Source: Tubulanus polymorphus (lineage: Eukaryota; Nemertea; Palaeonemertea; Tubulaniformes; Tubulanidae). Taken from it: a stretch of 64,000 nt of DNA. Below, piece by piece: positions 59,198 through 64,000 of the stretch (the stretch's first letter is position 1; each line of letters starts with the position of its first letter). Made by a program: the position numbers and the translations under genes. The notes below the pieces were generated by a model that saw only the letters and a list, made by a program, of their open reading frames with translations, had not been told where the DNA came from and searched no databases. The stretch covers positions 777,501-841,500 of the forward strand of contig NC_134029.1 in the NCBI RefSeq assembly GCF_964204645.1, given 5' to 3'.

Positions 59198-62100
59198 AGA
59201 GAGAGAAGGGAGAGGAGAAGGGAGAGCGAGAGAGAGGGGGAGAGGGGGAGAAGATAAAGAGAGGGAGGAGAGAGAGAGGGAGAGGGGGAGAAGATAGAGA
59301 GAGGGAGGAGAGAGAGGGAGAAGAGAAAGAGAGAGGAGAGAGAGGGGAGAGGAGAGAGGGAAGAGAGGGGATTAGATGGGAGAAAGAGAGTTAGGGGAGA
59401 GACTGAGGAGAGAGGAAAGCGGTATTAACATTTTTACCAACATGAATAATCGCTCTTTCAATAATCTGCAGACGGCGAGTTGGGGGATATCGATTCGTGT
59501 TGCCACGAGTAACCGCATCGTAAACTAAACTTTAATGGTATCCATTCTATTGTGTAGTTTACATCGAAATGAATTGTAAAACGAGAAAACACGTCTAATT
59601 AGAGTCGAACGCCGTAAACAGGTCTGGTTTTGCGTGGGTCGTAAAATGCGTTAAGGTGGCTAAAAGCCGGGACAATATAGGAAATAATTCAAGCGAAACA
59701 TTACACTCGGTTATTAGTTTCTAGTTTTATGGTTCGGCGGGTGTCTATTCGATGTATTACAAACACCGCAGTGAATTCACTGCCAAATTCAAAAAAATAA
59801 CGGTTAACGGAGACGCAAGAATCGCGCTTGGTGAATACTTTAAATAAAATGTCCGGCATACACTACACTACAAGCAGTTCTTTTCTCTAAGATTATAAGT
59901 ACGGTTACTCCTTTGTGTTCCGCTGAGTAGGTCTATATACTTTGTTAGATTTCTCATTCTCATTTTCAAGTTTGTGTGCAACTGTCCAATTATAACTATT
60001 ATTACACGTATTATAGATTTAACTGTAGAATCAAAATCCACGACCACCATTTTAAATAAAAAGTAATATCCCTAAATAACGTAATGAATGAAAGTTCGAT
60101 ATTCTTTACAAGGCGTGTTCGTTGAAAAAGATGTTGAATGATTTTTATACAGACTCGCTGGCGGTGATACAGGTCCCGGGAAACTGATTATTTATTTCCT
60201 TCGCGTCGCAGTCAGTTGTGTAGGCAAAATATCCGCTATCGGAAACTGAAACAATAGACGTAATAGAAACGGCTTCAGCGATATTAATCACATGAGACAA
60301 TAATCTGGTGTATTCAAGTAATGTCTTCGATGCATCCTGATACGTGACTTTCTCAACGCAACAGTCCAGTATTAATAACAACTATTTTTACTAATCAGTT
60401 TTTGATTGATTTTCGCTGCAACTAATTTTCATGTCGTATTTCTATTATCATTATTACATTTACGTCAGTTTTCTTTGTTTCGGAATCGTTTTCTGCGCGC
60501 GTGAAGTCACGTTGAATCACAATCTCGCATCATCAGCCAGTAGACACTGTATCTAATAATTTATCTTATTCTATTCTATTAACACATTTCAAATTACGAA
60601 GCGAAATTGGTATGAACTATGAAATTTGTTATGAAATTATTCTCATTTCGCCGACGTGATAAAGTTAACCTCACCCACTCAGAGGGAATGGCCAACTCAG
60701 ACTTTACTCGGACAAAAATGAAATAATTATTTTGTGACTTCCAAACGTATTTTCTGATCCTTAACCCGGGCTTCGCTTAGATCGACTATAGATTACAGAC
60801 AATTTATAGGTTAATCGTGAACTAATACTATTGAACTTTTTCACATTTAGGAGTTGTTATTTTGGGGCCTCGAAGAGTCGGATATCGAGCCGTGTTGCTG
60901 GGGAGCTTACAGCAGATTCACCGATCACAAGTCAACCCTGGCGGCCATTGATGAGACATTCGGGGCACATTTAAACGACGCCTGGGAGGAAGAACCGTCG
61001 AAATGGTTACGAACCAGACGGCGTATTTGGGCAGTACTCGAAGATCCATCAACTGGTCGATTAGCCAAGGTAAAAACTAGTGTTTGATTAGTTTTAATGG
61101 AGTCTTGTGTTTCCTCGTTGTTTGCCCAGAGTCAACAGCATACAGTCAGTTGACAGTCATCACAATCGTATTCAGAAATGAGAACAATATTCACAAGTCA
61201 ATCAACCCGAGTATTATATAAAGTAGTATCCACTCGACGAATTTCATATTCGGATCCTCGGCGAATAAGTCGTTATTGTTTTAGTATCGCTACCTTTTTT
61301 TCTGATTTGATGTTATATTCATTATGTTCCCTTAAAGAACCACCTCACACCTGTCAGTAGTGAAACAAGGCGATGGCATGCGGGGCTCAGTTTCACAGTT
61401 ATAGTTTCGATTTAGTGTAAGACCACCTTACTTATACAGCAGATGTAACAACTTGAAACCAGTCTTTTTATTTATTTTTAACACCTTTAGGTATCAAGAC
61501 CGTGGAACTTATCGCGGTTTTTTTTTCGATTTTCGTAGTGTAACAGTTCAATCATTGTCTGTGTTGTTTTTTTTCAGGCCTATGTCGTCGTGTCGATGTT
61601 TTTTGTATTGATGTCGATTGTGATATTCGTTCTGGAAACGCATTGTATGTTCCGTCGAGTGGTGATTCCGCTGAACACCACTCTAACCGCCTGCGAATAT
61701 AAAGATCTCAACTGGAAAGAACGCGAAGGAGTTTACAGAACCGAAGTTAAAGATTACATGGAGTTTTTAGATTACGTCTGTTTCGGTTATTTCGTGTTCG
61801 AGTTGATTCTCAGATTTATATTCGTACCGACGTTCAGGGAGATGGTTACTAAAGTTCACAATATAATCGACTTGATTTGCATCGTTCCGCATTTCGTGTC
61901 CGTTTTACTGAAGATAATCCAATCGGAAAATCAGTGGACGCCGAGCTTGCTCAAAGTAATCATGCTATCACGGGTTATACGCTTGCTGAGAATATTTCGA
62001 CTGATGAAACATTACATCGCCTTCAAAATACTCGTCTACACGATCAAAGTCAGCACGAAAGAACTGATGTTGATAATCGTTCTTCTGTTCACCGGAGTTC

Positions 62101-62921
62101 TAATATTCTCCTGTTTGATTTATATCGTCGAAAAGGAAACATTCGACAACATCCCTATCGGTATCTGGTGGGCTTTGGTAACCATGACTACCGTCGGATA
62201 CGGGGATAAAGTGCCCAAACGTGAGATGGGGTATCTTGTAGGAACGTGTTGCGTTATCTGCGGGGTTCTTACAATCGCGTTCACGGTTCCGATCGTTGTC
62301 AATAACTTCACGTTGTACTATTCGCACGCTACTTCACGGACAAAACTTCCGTACAAGTCCAAACGGAAGATAAAACCGATGAACAGTCCACCGACGACGC
62401 CCGACGATTCCGCTTCGTGTAAATCGGCTCGTCCCAAGTCGGGCAAACGTCCGGGATCGTCGTCGACGAAAGTCGAAAAGTTTAGCGCCGAAAATTCACC
62501 GTCCGATAAAAAATCGAGAAGTAAAGACGCGATGAAAGAACCGTTGAAGGAACCTCACGATTCGATCATTCGCTATCATCCTCCCGAGTACGCCACCAGT
62601 AAACAGGCGCACGCTAGCATGTACCCACCTACAGCACGTGATCCAGCCGTCCGTATCCGTCACGGTGCTAAACCGTCCGGTGGCGCCACCCCTGTAGAAG
62701 AAACTACAATTTATGATCTAGATCAACCTGAGATCGGTAAAACGATGGTATCGTTGGATTCTGGATACAGCAGTAATAGTAAAGTAAGTTTTATTTCACT
62801 AATCCATCATAAGCTAGGATTCGAACCTGATGGGTTCACCAGTCTCGGTGCGCACGCATGCTGCTTAGTTGTTGAAAAAGTGTCTACACCAATCAGAATC
62901 GCTTATGCAAATTCGGAATAA
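55088..62921 (+). CDS. KCNC: Shaw/Kv3-type voltage-gated potassium channel
   Basis: Exons: 55088-55390, 60851-61069, and 61578 to either a donor after 62783 (AAA|GTAAGT) or a stop at 62921. The product is 576 aa plus a further exon, or 621 aa if read through. Exon 1 is the T1 tetramerisation domain (ITINVGGRRHETW, TRLALLAHLMEA, EFFFDRNPNVFAVILHYYRS). Exon 2 has the Kv3 hallmark ELLFWGLEESDIEPCCW. Exon 3 holds S1-S6: S4 is LSRVIRLLRIFRLMK with five to six basic residues at three-residue spacing, the pore is WWALVTMTTVGYGD, and S6 is VLTIAFTVPIVVNNF. The usual Pro-Val-Pro of Kv channels is Thr-Val-Pro here. The tail is Ser/Lys/Pro-rich. It should be a plasma-membrane delayed rectifier in excitable cells. 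Confidence 0.94.
55391..55640. repeat. Degenerate 9-bp AACAGTAAG array at the Kv exon-1 donor
   Basis: The array starts with the first intron base (GTAAGAACAGTAAAGAACAG) and continues about 250 bp with many AGTAAGA copies, each resembling a 5' splice site. Confidence 0.8.
58028..58112. repeat. 11-bp minisatellite (GGAGGTAATGA)
   Basis: About seven copies in the first Kv intron. Confidence 0.9.
59118..59395. repeat. GA-rich polypurine tract, Kv intron 1
   Basis: About 280 bp that is almost entirely A and G, built from GAGA, GGGAGA and GAAGA units. Confidence 0.95.
61386..61515. mobile_element. Palindromic MITE, GACCxGTCTxAGAC family, degenerate copy
   Basis: GGGGCTCAGTTTCACAGTTA at the left and TATCAAGACCGTGGAACTT at the right, with GTAAGACCACCTTAC and AACCAGTCTTT inside. 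It lies in the Kv channel intron before the last exon. Confidence 0.45.
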
Positions 62922-64000
62922 CCCAGGCTAAAACGAAATGTGATTCCTGATTTGCTGATAATGACAATGGGGCATTATTGCGTATGTGTATTACAATATG
63001 TGTAATAAGGGTAGAGTCTGATGATTCCATCATGTTCGAGGGAGGGTCGAAATATCAAAATTCCTTAAATAATTTTGCATACGTCGTCGACATGTGCGCA
63101 CGGTATTAGTTCAGTATAGTACAATACAGTGCGCAGTTGTTTATTTTTCGCCTCTGAAAATTAATGGAAATCGGTGGAAATTTACGCGGCAAATATTCGT
63201 GTGAATAATTAATACGAGTCTGTCCGGCTTTTGTTTAGAAAGAATTACGTGGTGAGGAATACAGGCAAATAGAGAACGGCGGTTTAAGGCAAACTGTTGA
63301 ATGGTAAACATTATTAATAGATTTGCGATGATGTGAGAGAATGGGTCAACTGGTATTTATTACTAATGGAAACCACCCCCTGAAGCCATCCGTTCAACTT
63401 GTGCCATCCTCGCTTGCCAACAACGCACCAACAACGCAATCTCTGGTCGCAGTTCCTTCATTGGTCTATTATATCGCCCAAGATTTCTTGGGCGGAAAGG
63501 TTCCCGCTCGATGCCCACCAGTGTATATATCTAGCCACCAATTAGGTGCGTTGTACTGATGGAGATAATCTACCGGTGAAACGCAATGCATCTAATTGTC
63601 TTCCATCCGATGGAAATATCGAATATGGGAAATCATCAACCAGGGCCTCTCCTGTAAATCACTGAATATGTTGCGAAGTCGAGTCGAAAAAGCAAAAGGC
63701 TGCAGGACCTTTTCTATGCCTAAATTATGTATGTATTTGAACGAAAATGCTGACATGAAACACCGTTTTATAAATAGTTTATTTCGTAAGAGAGTTCAGG
63801 GTTTCAAGAGTGAAGGGTTTTTACATCTACACTAATCAGGAGAGTCGAGGCGAGTGTGAAGTATAATAGGTGTTCGGCTCTATCACAATTTAATCATATA
63901 GATATGAATATTTCAGGTTCGTAGAGTGCTATTCTGCACCAATTAGCGTCAAAATAAGCGGCTGTTGAGAAATGATTTTTTTTCAGCCGCTCTTTTCTAA
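62922..64000. other. Kv 3' flank or next intron
   Basis: If the donor after 62783 is used, this is intron and the final Kv exon is outside the window. Small open frames at 63341-63559 and 63596-63835 have no domain or splice support. A tRNA-like B box on the minus strand (GGTTCGAATCC) lies near 62818-62828. Confidence 0.45.

Noticed and set aside
60145-60381. 78-codon minus frame in the Kv intron
   Set aside because: No domain, signal peptide or splice partner could be identified.

Overview
The window is nuclear DNA of an invertebrate animal. Genes are split into many short exons with GT-AG introns, AT-rich introns are full of microsatellites, minisatellites, small inverted-repeat transposons and a tRNA-derived SINE, and no bacterial operon structure is present. 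A FoxQ2 gene, a Shaw-type K+ channel and a nematode ppm-2-like PP2C fit a bilaterian invertebrate, most likely a lophotrochozoan (mollusc, annelid or relative). The sequence alone does not fix the species. Exon structures below were assembled by eye from splice sites and protein similarity. Every recognised gene keeps reading frame across all junctions.

Layout: (1) 0.7-16.2 kb, minus strand: casein kinase 1 gamma (CSNK1G), complete, with a 56-bp tandem array in its 3' UTR, different tandem arrays in most introns, and two equal-length alternative C-terminal exons. (2) 17.5-23.0 kb, plus: complete VPS33B in 19 coding exons, divergently paired with CSNK1G, carrying two Harbinger-like MITEs and a SINE in introns. 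(3) 24.5-25.9 kb, plus: a small gene with a signal-peptide exon and coiled-coil exons, apparently broken by an in-frame stop. (4) 28.3-29.1 kb, minus: a very short secreted protein made of one EGFR-type furin-like segment. (5) 30.1-34.3 kb, minus: FKBP8 with an unusual 236-codon exon. (6) 35.5-38.3 kb, plus: a myristoylated-type PP2C phosphatase. (7) 43.6-47.8 kb, minus: an unrecognised single-pass membrane protein with a possible death-fold (CARD-like) cytoplasmic region and a Cys-rich tail. (8) 50.4-50.9 kb, minus: a GPCR stopping after TM3. (9) 51.5-52.5 kb, minus: intronless FoxQ2. (10) 55.1-62.9 kb, plus: a Shaw/Kv3-type potassium channel.

The genes do not form one pathway. They are a mixed housekeeping and signalling neighbourhood: membrane-anchored kinase, endolysosomal tethering, mitochondrial/ER chaperone, phosphatase, transcription factor and ion channel. 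The points most worth a second look are the mutually exclusive exon pair of CSNK1G, the minimal secreted EGFR domain-II protein, the extra Cys-containing module in FKBP8, the unclassified receptor, and repeats placed exactly at splice sites (a CTG run at one acceptor, a SINE tail at another, and an array of donor-like motifs at the Kv exon-1 donor).
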